Shown piece after piece: positions 55,401 to 63,609 of a stretch of DNA of 64,000 nucleotides; position 1 is the first letter of the stretch; every line of letters begins with the position of its first letter. The position numbers were made by a program, and so were the translations under genes. The stretch is from positions 1 through 64,000 of the forward strand of contig CAMAUI010000005.1 in NCBI GenBank assembly GCA_945861385.1. Reading direction: 5' to 3'. The notes under the pieces are model-generated. The model worked only from the letters and a program-made list of their open reading frames with translations. It was not told where the DNA came from and ran no database searches. This stretch comes from Prosthecobacter debontii. Its GTDB lineage: Bacteria > Verrucomicrobiota > Verrucomicrobiia > Chthoniobacterales > Chthoniobacteraceae.

Positions 55401-57778
55401 AACGCTCCGCCGGGCTGGTGATCGCGATGCTCGCAGTGGTGAAGGCCGGATGCGCTTACGTTCCGCTCGATCCCTCGTGGCCATCGGAGCGGGTTCAATT
55501 CATGTCGGAAGATGGCGCGCTCGCGACCATCGTCACCACGCTCGAATTCGCGCGCCTTTTCAGCGGCGCCACCACGCTGCTGGATGCCCCGCAGCCCGTG
55601 CTCAAGCCTTCCACCACGAATCCCACCGCGCCGACCGATGGTGCCACGCGGGCTTATGTGATGTACACATCCGGCTCGACGGGCACCCCGAAGGGCGTCG
55701 TCATTCCGCACAGGGCGATCTCGCGTCTCGTCATCAACACCAACTACGTGCGCCTCACCGCAAACGACACGGTCGGCCACGCCTCAAACCCCGCATTCGA
55801 CGCCGCGACATTTGAAATCTGGGGCCCGCTGCTCAACGGCGGCCAGGTCGTCGTGCTCAAAAAGGACACGCTCCTCGATCCATCCCGCCTCGCCGCCGCG
55901 ATCCGGGACAACGGCATCACGACGATGTTTCTGACCACCGCGCTCTTCAACCAGATCGCCGCGACTGCGCCGGGAACCTTTTCCGATCTCCACCATCTTC
56001 TCGTCGGTGGTGAGGCGCATAACCCCGGAAGCGTCCGCAAGGTGCTCGAGTCCTCGCCACCACGCCGGTTCCTCAATATCTACGGCCCCACGGAAACCAC
56101 GACCTTCGCCGTGTCACACCACGTCACCGACCTCCCGCAAAATGCGACGGCCATCCCGATCGGCCGACCCATCGCAAACACCACGGCATACATCCTGGAT
56201 GCGCGCACGCGCCCTGTGCCCATCGGCGTTCCCGGCGAGCTGTTTCTCGGCGGCGACGGGCTTGCCATCGGTTACCTGGCGAGGCCGGACCTCACCGCCG
56301 AACGGTTTGTCCCCCACCCATTCGAGGAAGGGGCGCTGCTTTACCGCACGGGCGACCTCACGTGCTGGAGGCCCGGTGGCGCGATCGAATTCCTCGGGCG
56401 CATGGACAGCCAGGTGAAACTGCGCGGCTTCCGCGTGGAGCCTGGCGAGATCGAGGCGGAACTCAGGCGCCATCCGGCCATCCGCGAGGCGGCCGTCGTC
56501 CTCCACACGAATCCTGCGGGCGACAAATCCCTCGTCGCGTACATCGCCACGGAATCCGCGGATGACTTCAGCCAGTTCCTCCGCAGGCGACTCCCGGACT
56601 ACATGATTCCCGCCACCTTCATGCGGCTGGAAAAACTGCCTCTCACTGCCAATGGAAAACTCGACCGCCGCGCGCTCCCCGCACCGTCTCGCGGGGGCCC
56701 AGCGGCAGACGACACCCCTCGCAATGAAACCGAAACCCGGATCGCTGAACTCATGGCAGCGGTGCTCGGGCTGCCGCGAGTCCCGGTGCACGAGGATTTT
56801 TTCCGGCTTGGCGGACATTCCCTGCTCGCCATGGATCTGCTCGCCCGCGTGCGGAAAGCATTTGGCGTCGAGATCACCGCGGCACAGCTCTTCGACGGCC
56901 CGAGCGTTGCGGCACTCGCGGAGAAAATTTCGCCCCGCAATGAGAGCGTCACACCACCACAGGCGACTGCGTTTGAGTTCCTCGTGCCGATCCAGCGCGG
57001 TGACGCGGCGAACCGCCCGCTGTTCCTCGTCGCGGGAGGCTGGGGCGGTGAGATCGAGTTCCTCGTCTATGCGCCAATCGCCCGTCACCTTGGACCTTCG
57101 CAGCCAATTTATGGATTGAAAGCGAAGGGTGCCGGCACTTCCGCGCCGCCGCACGCGAGCGTCGCCGAGATGGCCGCCGATTACATCCGCGAAATCCGGG
57201 CCATCCAGCCCGCCGGCCCGTACAGGATCGCCGGCGAATGCGTGGGAGGAATCTGCGCGCACGAGATCGCCTGCCAGCTCACGGATGCCGGCCAGGAGGT
57301 GGAGATGCTGCTCCTGCTCGACACCTCGGTGCCCGATCCCCGCGAACTCGCCGGCTACCTTGCCGCGGAGGAACGCAAAATCGCGGTCGAGCAAGTGACT
57401 CCGAAACCCGCCGGACGAATCCGGCACCACCTCGAGAAAATGTCCGGCCTCTCCCTCGGGGGGAAAGCCCGGTACCTCCTCGAAAAGGCCTCGCGCTCCC
57501 GGCGCAAGCCCGCCACCCAGCAGCATCCGCGCGGGCAGGCCGCCTATCCGCCCACCCTCATGAGCCACAAGCTCCGCGCTTATCCCGGCCATGTGATCCT
57601 GCTCGTGGACGAGGAATCGTCCCGACTGTACGGGACGCTCGGCTGGGAGAAAGCAGCCATCGGGAGTCTCCACTGCGAGGTGCTGCCGGGTGACCACATT
57701 TCCTACATCCGGGAACACTCGGAAAGCGCGGCCCGGAAACTGCGGGAACTTTTGCTGCAACATCCAAAACACCAATGA
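49448..57778 (+). CDS. Hybrid PKS-NRPS: KS-AT-ACP-aminotransferase-C-A-T-TE
   Basis: 2,776 residues. KS (6-428) has TACSTS with Cys169, EAHGTGTPLGD and NIGHLDAAAG. AT (about 522-840) has PGQGAQYAG, GHSVGEY with Ser617 and HAFHSAM (713-719), a malonyl-type pattern. ACP Ser939 (GFDSL). The aminotransferase (about 1031-1460) is GSA-AM-like with PLP Lys1296 (TYGKIIGGGMP), as in the microcystin and iturin/mycosubtilin synthases; it would turn the beta-keto group into a beta-amine. C (1477-1907; HHIVCDGW from 1608), A (1927-2414), T (Ser2458) and TE (2518-2775) follow. A-domain residues D-A-F-F-L-G-I-T-F suggest an aliphatic amino acid. The TE has GECVGG, placing Cys2598 at the nucleophile. No KR, DH or ER is present. 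Confidence 0.95.
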   Translation: MTDAPDGIAIIGMSGRFPGARNVAEFWQNLLAGAETISTIAGPAPDGAGNYVPRRGLIERPEWFDAAFFGMSPREAEVTDPQQRIFLEECWTALEDAACDPSRFQGAIGVYAGMTNNTYWQQNVAHHPELIESVGWLTAMMGNEKDYLATRVAYKLNLRGPALNIYTACSTSLVAVCQAVQGLLNFNCDVALAGGVSVTFPHERGYFHTDGGIVSPDGHCRAFDAKSAGTVFSNGVGVVVLKRLADAIAARDPIYAVIRGAALNNDGSDKVSFTAPSVEGHTGVIALAHALADVEPRSIGYIEAHGTGTPLGDPIEIAGLTQAFRAGTQDTGFCAIGSLKTNIGHLDAAAGIAGLIKAALCVKHGKIPPSLHFTTPNPQLGIEDSPFFVADRLMDWPENTGPRRCGVSSFGVGGTNAHCVLEEFDAPDREEARTSPTPLILPISAKTETALAQIAANLADHLEQQPQLSLCNVAHTLQAGRAALNHRRAFVATSREVAISALRGFEPKQTHSGEAGTGGVVFMFPGQGAQYAGMGASLYLAEPAYREALDECCELLRPTLGLDLRSLLHPADSDRDRASSTLRETRYTQPAIFAVSYALARLWMSWGIKPSACIGHSVGEYVAATLAGVFTLPDALRLVAARAQLVNDQPGGAMLAVRLSEEDARVHANDRIALAAVNAPKLCVLAGPDDAIATLESRLAQDGIAAKRLETSHAFHSAMMDAVIEPLAEIAAGIPRNPPSLPVLSTVTGGWLGADEATDPRYWARHARETVRFSPAIAALLSGENRIYLECGPGQTLTQLARQHRPENCAILSSIHEGGDEVAGLRGAAAQLWTRGCLLDWSALAQGRTHARVPLPTYPFDRKRYFADAPATQPAPLAQPARNERATTEAQPVEIAPDTSETRPVRLQREITAVLESLSGSDLAGMDPKVSFLELGFDSLFLTQAAVALFKRFGVKITFRQLLQDLPSPELLAAHLDTVLPQTAHTQPAAKNLTTQPAAPVSAPARAHGPFRGIDRGSTEITAEQRSHLDALIARYTARTTGSKKFTAMHRAHLADPRAVAGFRREWKEIVYPLVCERSEGSRLWDADDNEYVDITLGFGQILFGHRPAWLVEAIEKQLHTGIEIGPTSPLAGTLAARLGKFLGLDRVAFCNTGSEAVAAALRIARTVSGRDRVVVFSGAYHGIFDEVLFRPGPMPIAPGIPQSAVQNLVVLDYGTEQSLEWLRTNAHDLAAVLIEPVQSRHPALMPREFLHEIRRITSASGVALILDEIVTGFRLAPRGAQEYFGISADIATYGKIIGGGMPVGIVAGSTQYMDALDGGAWRYGDDSFPEIGVTFFAGTFVRHPLALAAASAVLTQIEAGGAQLQKGLADKTGGLVARMNGHLDRIGVPLRWEQCTSLYYLPLPPELRFAPLLFHHMRIHGIHVWENRPCFLSAAHSDADIAAIASAFEESVDALVRVGLLPAHAPAGLAGSADTFPLTDAQQEIHLATRLGAEASAAFNDAIRLSIRGSLSLGTMRSALARLVDRHEALRTTFLPDGTAQRVTPGGPGELLFEDYSDEPVSSRDMKIAALAERFSVTPFDLGQGPLFRAALVRLGADDHALIFCAHHIVCDGWSFGLVASDLAALCAEENPALPEPFTMRAYERLQQESRHTREFAQAEDWWLRQFENPPPLLDLPTDRPRPPHRTFNANTATSDFPADLCLRLRQLASARRSTLFPVLFGAFATLLHRLSGQSDIVIGIAGAGQAQIEAPLVGHCVNFLPLRLRVADDLAFGDFLQAINDLVLDAQEQQQVTFGRLIQKLSLPREQGRMPLVSVSFNMDRASGPLSFGSAEAELMPLAKQRYHLDLSFNLVESGEGLRLFCHFNTDLFDPATIERWMKHYSTLLSGIADSPATTLSELPLLTAAETAQILVEWNDTSRGYPRDSGVDDLFEDIVAQQPNSPAITDGDQILTYGRLNSEANMLAHRLADSGVAPGSLIGICLERSAGLVIAMLAVVKAGCAYVPLDPSWPSERVQFMSEDGALATIVTTLEFARLFSGATTLLDAPQPVLKPSTTNPTAPTDGATRAYVMYTSGSTGTPKGVVIPHRAISRLVINTNYVRLTANDTVGHASNPAFDAATFEIWGPLLNGGQVVVLKKDTLLDPSRLAAAIRDNGITTMFLTTALFNQIAATAPGTFSDLHHLLVGGEAHNPGSVRKVLESSPPRRFLNIYGPTETTTFAVSHHVTDLPQNATAIPIGRPIANTTAYILDARTRPVPIGVPGELFLGGDGLAIGYLARPDLTAERFVPHPFEEGALLYRTGDLTCWRPGGAIEFLGRMDSQVKLRGFRVEPGEIEAELRRHPAIREAAVVLHTNPAGDKSLVAYIATESADDFSQFLRRRLPDYMIPATFMRLEKLPLTANGKLDRRALPAPSRGGPAADDTPRNETETRIAELMAAVLGLPRVPVHEDFFRLGGHSLLAMDLLARVRKAFGVEITAAQLFDGPSVAALAEKISPRNESVTPPQATAFEFLVPIQRGDAANRPLFLVAGGWGGEIEFLVYAPIARHLGPSQPIYGLKAKGAGTSAPPHASVAEMAADYIREIRAIQPAGPYRIAGECVGGICAHEIACQLTDAGQEVEMLLLLDTSVPDPRELAGYLAAEERKIAVEQVTPKPAGRIRHHLEKMSGLSLGGKARYLLEKASRSRRKPATQQHPRGQAAYPPTLMSHKLRAYPGHVILLVDEESSRLYGTLGWEKAAIGSLHCEVLPGDHISYIREHSESAARKLRELLLQHPKHQ

Positions 57779-58449
57779 TTCTGCCCACACCCAACTGGAT
57801 GGAAGCGCCCGCGGAACCCGCGCTTTTCGCCGGTGAGATCCATCTCTGGCGCGCAAACCTGAACGACGCCTCCCGCATGAGCGAATGCCTCGCAGTCCTC
57901 TCGCGCGACGAGATCATCCGCGCCGGGCGCTTTGTTTTCGATGAGGACCGCCGGCACTACATCATCTCGCATGGAGCACTCCGGCATGTGCTCGCCCGCT
58001 ACATCCGCACGAGCCCCGGTGACGTGGAATTTCTCGAGGGGATCAACGGGAAGCCCGCGCTTGTGCAGCGGTTCACGGATGTCCGTTTCAATCTCAGCCA
58101 TTCCGGCGGGCTCGCGCTGCTGGCCGTCGCGAGAAGCCGCGAGGTCGGCGTGGATCTCGAGCAGGTGAACGAGGACATCCGGTTCGAGGACATTGCAGCC
58201 CATTATTTCGATCCGCGCGAGGCGTGGGATCTTCGCACCGCTCCACCGGGGGAACGCACAGCGCGCTTTTTCGATGTGTGGACGCGGAAAGAAGCCACGC
58301 TCAAGGCCAGCGGTGACGGTCTGACAGGCGGGGTGCCGGCGACGGGACGGTTCGCCGTCCGTAGCGTGACGCCCGCGGCGGGGTTCGCGGGCGCGGTCGC
58401 GAGCGAGGGCGACGACTGGCGGCTCGCCTGCTGGGAATGGACCATGTAA
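57775..58449 (+). CDS. Sfp-type 4'-phosphopantetheinyl transferase
   Basis: 224 residues. It activates carrier domains by moving the phosphopantetheine arm from CoA to the conserved Ser. It has the Sfp/HetI features: GKPALVQRFTDVRFNLSHSGG, the VGVDLEQV metal-binding motif (Asp), and FFDVWTRKEATLKASGDGL (the WxxKEA motif). It overlaps the synthase stop as ATGA, so its production is coupled to that of the megasynthase that carries four T or ACP domains. The downstream permease follows 11 bases later. Confidence 0.96.
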   Translation: MILPTPNWMEAPAEPALFAGEIHLWRANLNDASRMSECLAVLSRDEIIRAGRFVFDEDRRHYIISHGALRHVLARYIRTSPGDVEFLEGINGKPALVQRFTDVRFNLSHSGGLALLAVARSREVGVDLEQVNEDIRFEDIAAHYFDPREAWDLRTAPPGERTARFFDVWTRKEATLKASGDGLTGGVPATGRFAVRSVTPAAGFAGAVASEGDDWRLACWEWTM

Positions 58450-58460
58450 AACCCCGGCAG

Positions 58461-59351
58461 ATGTCCCAGCCCGCATCACCAGCCGGCGCCGGCAAACCGG
58501 CGCAGGAATATGAAATCGTCATCCAGCGAAGCCGCGGGTGGATGCGTGTTGATTGGCGTGAGCTGTGGGAATACCGCGACCTCCTCGCAATTCTTGTCCG
58601 CCGCGATTTCCTCGCGAAATACAAACAGACAATTCTCGGCCCGCTGTGGTTCGTCCTCCAGCCGCTGCTGACGGCGCTGGTGATGAGCATCGCCTTTCAC
58701 AAGGTCGCGGGCGTCTCCACCGGCGGGCTTCCATCGCTGCTTTTCAATCTCTGCGCGCTCCTGCCCTGGGCATACTTTTCGCAGAATGTCGCCACCGGTG
58801 CGGCGACCTTCACGGCGAACTCGCATCTTTTCGGCAAGGTCTATTTCCCCCGCCTCATCGTCCCCTCGGCGACCGTGCTCTCGAACCTCTTCGCATTCAC
58901 GCTGCAGCTCTGCGTGTTCTTCGTTTTCTTCGCATGGTTCAAGGCGCGTGGCGCGGCGATCCACCTTTCGTCCGCCTCGCTGCTCGCACTTCCCATGATC
59001 CTGCTCACCGGCATTTTCAGCCTCGGGGTGAGCCTGCTCATCGCCGCCTCGACCGCGCGCTACCGCGATCTCTCGCACCTCACACCGGTCCTGCTCCAGC
59101 TCTGGATGTTTGTCTCGCCGGTTTTCTACCGCATGGAACAGCTCACCGGCAGCAACCAGTGGGCGTGGCTCGCGTGGGTCAACCCGATGGCCCCGATCGT
59201 CGAGGGCTATCGTGTCGCCCTCCTCGGCGAAACAGCGGGAGCGCATCTGCCAGCCATGCTCGCCGTGTCCGCCGCAATTTCCATCGTCACGCTCGCGGCT
59301 GGCGTCGCCACGTTCAACCGCGCGGCACGCACCGTCGTGGATACCGTCTAG
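58461..59351 (+). CDS. ABC-2 type polysaccharide/O-antigen export permease (Wzm-like)
   Basis: 296 residues from the ATG of MSQPASPAGAGKPAQ; an ATG at 58437 would overlap the transferase gene by 13 bases. Six hydrophobic segments (for example LGPLWFVLQPLLTALVM, SLLFNLCALLPWAYF, LFAFTLQLCVFFVFFAWF, LLALPMILLTGIFSLGV, PVLLQLWMFVSPVFY, MLAVSAAISIVTLAAGV) fit the TagG/Wzm permease class, preceded by RRDFLAKYKQTILGP. The ATPase partner starts 4 bases after its stop. It probably exports a glycan or glycoconjugate across the inner membrane. Confidence 0.93.
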   Translation: MSQPASPAGAGKPAQEYEIVIQRSRGWMRVDWRELWEYRDLLAILVRRDFLAKYKQTILGPLWFVLQPLLTALVMSIAFHKVAGVSTGGLPSLLFNLCALLPWAYFSQNVATGAATFTANSHLFGKVYFPRLIVPSATVLSNLFAFTLQLCVFFVFFAWFKARGAAIHLSSASLLALPMILLTGIFSLGVSLLIAASTARYRDLSHLTPVLLQLWMFVSPVFYRMEQLTGSNQWAWLAWVNPMAPIVEGYRVALLGETAGAHLPAMLAVSAAISIVTLAAGVATFNRAARTVVDTV

Positions 59352-59355
59352 CACC

Positions 59356-60633
59356 ATGGGCGCCGCAACACGCAAACCGATGGTGGAGGTGGAGGGAGTC
59401 GGCAAACGCTACACGCTGGGAAACATCGGCGCAGGCTCTCTGCGCGCCGTATTCGAGAATTGGTTCACGCGGAAACCCACGCCGGGTGGCACCGGGAAAA
59501 ACCGGGATTTTTGGTCGCTTCGCGATGTCTCCTTCATCGTGCAGCCCGGCGAGGTCGTCGGCCTTGTCGGTCGCAATGGCGCCGGCAAGAGCACGCTGCT
59601 CAAGGTGCTTTCGCGGATCACGGAACCGACGACCGGCCGCATCCGCCTGCGCGGCCGTGTGGCTTCGCTGCTCGAGGTCGGCACCGGCTTTCACCCGGAT
59701 CTCACCGGACAGGAAAACATTTTTTTGAATGGGGCCATCCTCGGGATGAAACGGTGGGAGATCGCGGCGAAGTTCCGCGAGATTGTCGAGTTTGCGGAAG
59801 TCGGGCAGTTCCTCGACACGCCGGTGAAGCGATACAGCAGCGGCATGTTTGTGAGGCTCGCGTTCGCCGTCGCCGCGCACCTGGAGCCGGAGATCCTCCT
59901 GATTGACGAGGTGCTCGCCGTCGGTGACGCGGCGTTCCAAAAAAAGTGCCTCGGCAAGATGGACGAGGTCGCCCACCAGCACGGGCGCACAGTTTTCTTC
60001 GTGAGCCACAATCTCGGCGCGGTGCGCGCGCTGTGCTCAACGGCTTTGCTGTTGGAGGGTGGAAGACTCACGCTCCAAAGCTCGCCCGCCAAAGTCATCG
60101 CGAAATACCTGTCCTCGGCGATTCCGAACCACGGCGATGCGGGCGGCCATCTCGAGTGGACCGGGGAAACTCCCGGGCCCGGCAACGACGAACTGCGCCT
60201 CCGTTCCATCACCCTCCGCAACGAATCCGGCGACGTCGTCTCCTCCTTCGATGCGGGCCAGCCGGTGGATGTGGAAATATGCTACGACGTGGCGAAGCGG
60301 CTGCGAAACACGCGCACGTATATTCTTGTGCATACCTCGGAGGGCGAGAATGCGTTCGGCGCGACCGACCACCTGCATCAGCCGGAGGTGCTCGAACCCG
60401 GCTGCTACCGCACCACCTTCACCATCCCCGGCGGGCTGCTGAACCGGCGCGGTTACATCCTCTCCGCCGGCTGCGATATTCCCGGTGAGCGGACGCTGGT
60501 TCCCAATGCGGAATACCTGCGGTTCATCGTCTGCGGCAGCGGCAACCAATCGTGCCTCTACCCCGAGAGCTGGCCCGGCACAGTCTGCCCGCGCGTGCCG
60601 TGCAAGGTCGGGCGAATCAGCGGCGACGCATGA
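59356..60633 (+). CDS. ABC transporter ATPase with C-terminal substrate-recognition domain (Wzt-like)
   Basis: 425 residues. The ATPase part (about 9-250) has Walker A GRNGAGKSTLLKVL, the signature YSSGMFVRLAFAVA and Walker B ILLIDEVLAVGD, with the switch His in VSHNLG. The extra C-terminal 170 residues (from about 260) form the beta-rich Wzt C-terminal domain, which in O9a and O12 exporters reads the cap of the glycan. That extension suggests a defined terminal modification on the exported molecule. The stop overlaps the acyltransferase start as ATGA. Confidence 0.95.
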   Translation: MGAATRKPMVEVEGVGKRYTLGNIGAGSLRAVFENWFTRKPTPGGTGKNRDFWSLRDVSFIVQPGEVVGLVGRNGAGKSTLLKVLSRITEPTTGRIRLRGRVASLLEVGTGFHPDLTGQENIFLNGAILGMKRWEIAAKFREIVEFAEVGQFLDTPVKRYSSGMFVRLAFAVAAHLEPEILLIDEVLAVGDAAFQKKCLGKMDEVAHQHGRTVFFVSHNLGAVRALCSTALLLEGGRLTLQSSPAKVIAKYLSSAIPNHGDAGGHLEWTGETPGPGNDELRLRSITLRNESGDVVSSFDAGQPVDVEICYDVAKRLRNTRTYILVHTSEGENAFGATDHLHQPEVLEPGCYRTTFTIPGGLLNRRGYILSAGCDIPGERTLVPNAEYLRFIVCGSGNQSCLYPESWPGTVCPRVPCKVGRISGDA

Positions 60634-61790
60634 GCGCGAAGCCCGCGATCGCGATCGCCGCCTCGCGCCTTCCCGGCCTCGACGGCCTGCGCGGCATCGC
60701 CAGCCTGATGGTGTTCGCTTATCATCTCCGCTGGCATGCGCGCGCATCCGACACCGCGCCGGTCTCGCTGCCGGTTGCCGGGTTTGACCTTGCACCGCTG
60801 CTGACGCGGTTCGACATCGGTGTCGCGGTCTTCTTCGTCCTCTCCGGGCTGCTGTTGTCATTGCCGTTTTGGAACGCCATCCTCGCAAATGCCGCCCCTC
60901 CTGATCCGCGCCGCTACCTCTGGCGGCGTGTGTGCCGCATCCTTCCCGCGTACTACGCCGTGCTGATCGTGGTCTATCTCCTCCGCGAAGGCACTTATTT
61001 ATTCCACGGCCTGCTCGATTTCGCGCTTCACGCCACATTCCTTCACAATTTTGCCGACTACACCTACTTCAGCTCGCTCGGCGTCCTGTGGACCATCGGC
61101 ATCGAGTTCCAATTCTACCTCATCCTCCCGCTCATCATGGCCGCGCTTGGCTGGCTGTGGAAAATTGGCGGCGCATGGCTCGCGCTCACCGCGCTCTTCA
61201 TCGGCACATGGGCGCTCGATCTCGGCGCCGCTGCGCTCATCCGCTCGATCGAACCTCACGTCCCGGACCGGTTCCTCGCAGCGGACGGCTCCATCCTGGA
61301 GAACGGGACAATCTTCGCTTACCTGCGGCTGTTCGCATTTGGCATCGCCGCGGCGCTCGCGGTGCTTCGCTGGAAGCCCGGCAGGTTCGCCAGCGATTTG
61401 ATCTGCCTCGCGGCGCTTGCCGGACTCGGCGTGCTGGCAGCTTCTGGCACCGAGGCGGGCTGGGCAAAAACCGGGGGTTTTGCGTGGCCTGCGAACGTCA
61501 TCGTCATCGGCTTGCTGGCAGCCGCCGTGCCGCATTCCCGCATGTTCCGCCAGGTTCTCGATTCCCGTCCACTGATCGCCGCCGGCACGATTTCGTACGG
61601 CATCTATCTGTGGCACGAACTCGTCCTGCGCGCGGTCTTCGGCGGCACGCTCCGGAACAACCTCGACGGCTGGCCTCTGTTCCTCAGCGGCGGTGCGCTC
61701 GCGCTCCTTGTCACGATCGTGATCGCCGCGCTCTCGTGGTTTTCCATCGAGCGCCGCGCACTGAGATCCCCATACCCCTTTCAAGCATGA
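60630..61790 (+). CDS. Membrane O-acyltransferase (acyltransferase family 3, OafA-like)
   Basis: 386 residues, starting in the stop of the ATPase gene. The family opening RLPGLDGLRGIASLMVFAYH with the catalytic-region His is clear, followed by VFFVLSGLLLSLPF and about ten transmembrane segments, and RRYLWRRVCRILPAYY, FSSLGVLWTIGIEFQFYLILP, and TISYGIYLWHELV near the end. It probably adds acyl groups to a sugar or the exported conjugate on the membrane. It is followed by a glycosyltransferase with ATGA overlap. Confidence 0.93.
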   Translation: MSAKPAIAIAASRLPGLDGLRGIASLMVFAYHLRWHARASDTAPVSLPVAGFDLAPLLTRFDIGVAVFFVLSGLLLSLPFWNAILANAAPPDPRRYLWRRVCRILPAYYAVLIVVYLLREGTYLFHGLLDFALHATFLHNFADYTYFSSLGVLWTIGIEFQFYLILPLIMAALGWLWKIGGAWLALTALFIGTWALDLGAAALIRSIEPHVPDRFLAADGSILENGTIFAYLRLFAFGIAAALAVLRWKPGRFASDLICLAALAGLGVLAASGTEAGWAKTGGFAWPANVIVIGLLAAAVPHSRMFRQVLDSRPLIAAGTISYGIYLWHELVLRAVFGGTLRNNLDGWPLFLSGGALALLVTIVIAALSWFSIERRALRSPYPFQA

Positions 61791-62701
61791 GCGCTCCGAG
61801 GATCTCGATCATCATCCCGAGCTACAATCAGGGCCGCTTCATCGAGGAGACGCTGAGATCCGTCCTCGATCAGGACTATCCCGCCCTCGAACTGCTCGTC
61901 ATGGACGGCGGCTCCACGGACGAAAGCGTGGAAATCATCCGCCGTTACGAATCGCGCATCGCATTCTGGGCAAGCGAACCGGATCGCGGCCAGTCGCACG
62001 CGATCAACAAGGGGCTCGCAAAAATCACAGGGGATGTGTGGGCATACTTGAACAGCGACGATCTGCTGCGCCCTGGCTCGCTCGCCCGCGTCGGCGAGTT
62101 GTTTTCCGATCCCGCGACTGACTGGGTCGGTGCCGTGAGTTCCATTTTCAACGATACTGGAGACATCGGCGAAGTCCGCCCATGCGAACCCCCGGCTGTG
62201 AAAGACGCGCTCACCCCGTGGAACCGTTCCGTCGAACACGTCTTCCCATGCTCGAACGTGAACTTCATGCGCCGCGTGGTCCATGAGCGGATCGGCGGTT
62301 TCGACGAGAGCTTCCACTACTCGATGGACATGGAATATTACACGCGCGCGATGCTCGCGGGCTACATGCTGCGCCTTGTGCCGGATGTGCTCGGACGCTG
62401 GCGCTGGCACGCGGAGAGCAAGACCGTCCGCGAAGGACAGGCATACCGCTTCCTCGGCGAGGAACTCCGCATCGCCCGGAAGTATGCGGACCGCCTTTCC
62501 GATGCGGAGTGCGACGCGATGTGGCGCGAAATCGCCGAGCAAAGCCGGTGGTTTGCGGTCCGCCGGACTCTGAACGAACGGCCTTCCGAATCCCGCTGGC
62601 GCAAGCTCGCCCGGCTCGCCACGGATGCGCTGAAAAACCCGTCCCTGCTTGGCTTCCGCCCCTGGCTCGGTGCGGTGAAGCAACAATTTCTCCGCTCATG
62701 A
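61787..62701 (+). CDS. GT2-family glycosyltransferase
   Basis: 304 residues. The GT-A fold marks are ISIIIPSYNQGRFIEETLRSVLDQDYPALELLVMDGGSTD, then SEPDRGQSHAINKGL and the metal-binding AYLNSDDLLRPG (the Asp-Asp pair), and GFDESFHYSMDMEYY for the acceptor-side acid. The C-terminal 90 residues are helical. It starts in the stop of the acyltransferase gene and ends in the start of the next glycosyltransferase. The sugar and linkage cannot be read. Confidence 0.92.
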   Translation: MSAPRISIIIPSYNQGRFIEETLRSVLDQDYPALELLVMDGGSTDESVEIIRRYESRIAFWASEPDRGQSHAINKGLAKITGDVWAYLNSDDLLRPGSLARVGELFSDPATDWVGAVSSIFNDTGDIGEVRPCEPPAVKDALTPWNRSVEHVFPCSNVNFMRRVVHERIGGFDESFHYSMDMEYYTRAMLAGYMLRLVPDVLGRWRWHAESKTVREGQAYRFLGEELRIARKYADRLSDAECDAMWREIAEQSRWFAVRRTLNERPSESRWRKLARLATDALKNPSLLGFRPWLGAVKQQFLRS

Positions 62702-63609
62702 ACCCGCTCGTTCTCGCAGTGCCGGTCATGAATGCCGCCGAATTTCTCGCCGCCACGCTCCAGTCACTCAACGCCCAGGGATCCCATGCCCGGTGGTGGC
62801 TGCAGGATGGATGCTCCACGGACAACACCGCGGAGATCGCGAAGCGCCTTGCGCGCCCTTGCGACACGGTCGTCAGCGAACCCGACAAAGGCCAGGCCGA
62901 CGCCATCAACCGCGCCTTTGCAAAAATGGGCGGCGAAATCATCGGGTTTCTGAACGGGGACGACCTTCTCACGCAAGGCACGGCTGAGCGGGTGGTGGAT
63001 TACTTCCGCAGACACCCCCACGTGGATCTCATCCACGGCTGCGTCGAGTGGATTGACCGCGATGGAAAAGTCACCGGCCTGCACGCCGGGCACATCCGCT
63101 CACTCGAAGAAGTGCTGGATATTTACAACGTCTGGTGGGGACAGCGGCAGTGGGTCCAGCCGGAAGTTTTCTTCCGCCGCTCATTGTTTGAGAAAGTCGG
63201 CCCTTTCGACACCCGGCGGCACCTCGCGTTCGACTACGATTTCTGGGTCCGCTGCTTTCGCGCCGGTGCCCGCGTGGCACACACGCCTGCGATCACCGTT
63301 CAATTCCGCGTGCATGCCTCCCAGAAATCCACGGCCGCGGAACGCGCCGCCGACGAAATGCGCGCCATCGTTCAACAGCAATTACCGAACGCCCCGATCC
63401 CCGCCCGCACTCGTCTGAAAATCAGCGCGGCACTGGACTACGACCTTTACCAGCTTGGCCGCACCACCGCGGATGGCCGCAAGCGCGCATCCTTTCTCAC
63501 CGCCCTCCTCACCAACCCGCACTGGCTCCTCAATCCCCTCGTGCGCGCGAGGGCACAGTCCAGTCTTGCAAAACTCATCCCCTTCCGGCGTCGTTACCTG
63601 CACAAATGA
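62698..63609 (+). CDS. GT2-family glycosyltransferase
   Basis: 303 residues from MNPLVLAVPVMNAAEFL. It has GCSTDNT, SEPDKGQADAINRAF, GFLNGDDLLTQG with the Asp-Asp metal ligands, and FDYDFWVRCFRAG. It is related to its neighbour at 61787 and may be a paralogue from a tandem duplication. Both overlaps (upstream and downstream) are ATGA, so it is within the same operon. Confidence 0.91.
   Translation: MNPLVLAVPVMNAAEFLAATLQSLNAQGSHARWWLQDGCSTDNTAEIAKRLARPCDTVVSEPDKGQADAINRAFAKMGGEIIGFLNGDDLLTQGTAERVVDYFRRHPHVDLIHGCVEWIDRDGKVTGLHAGHIRSLEEVLDIYNVWWGQRQWVQPEVFFRRSLFEKVGPFDTRRHLAFDYDFWVRCFRAGARVAHTPAITVQFRVHASQKSTAAERAADEMRAIVQQQLPNAPIPARTRLKISAALDYDLYQLGRTTADGRKRASFLTALLTNPHWLLNPLVRARAQSSLAKLIPFRRRYLHK

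Noticed and set aside
61787-63609. Recent duplication of the two GT2 genes
   Set aside because: They share motifs but differ widely elsewhere, so a recent copy event is not supported.
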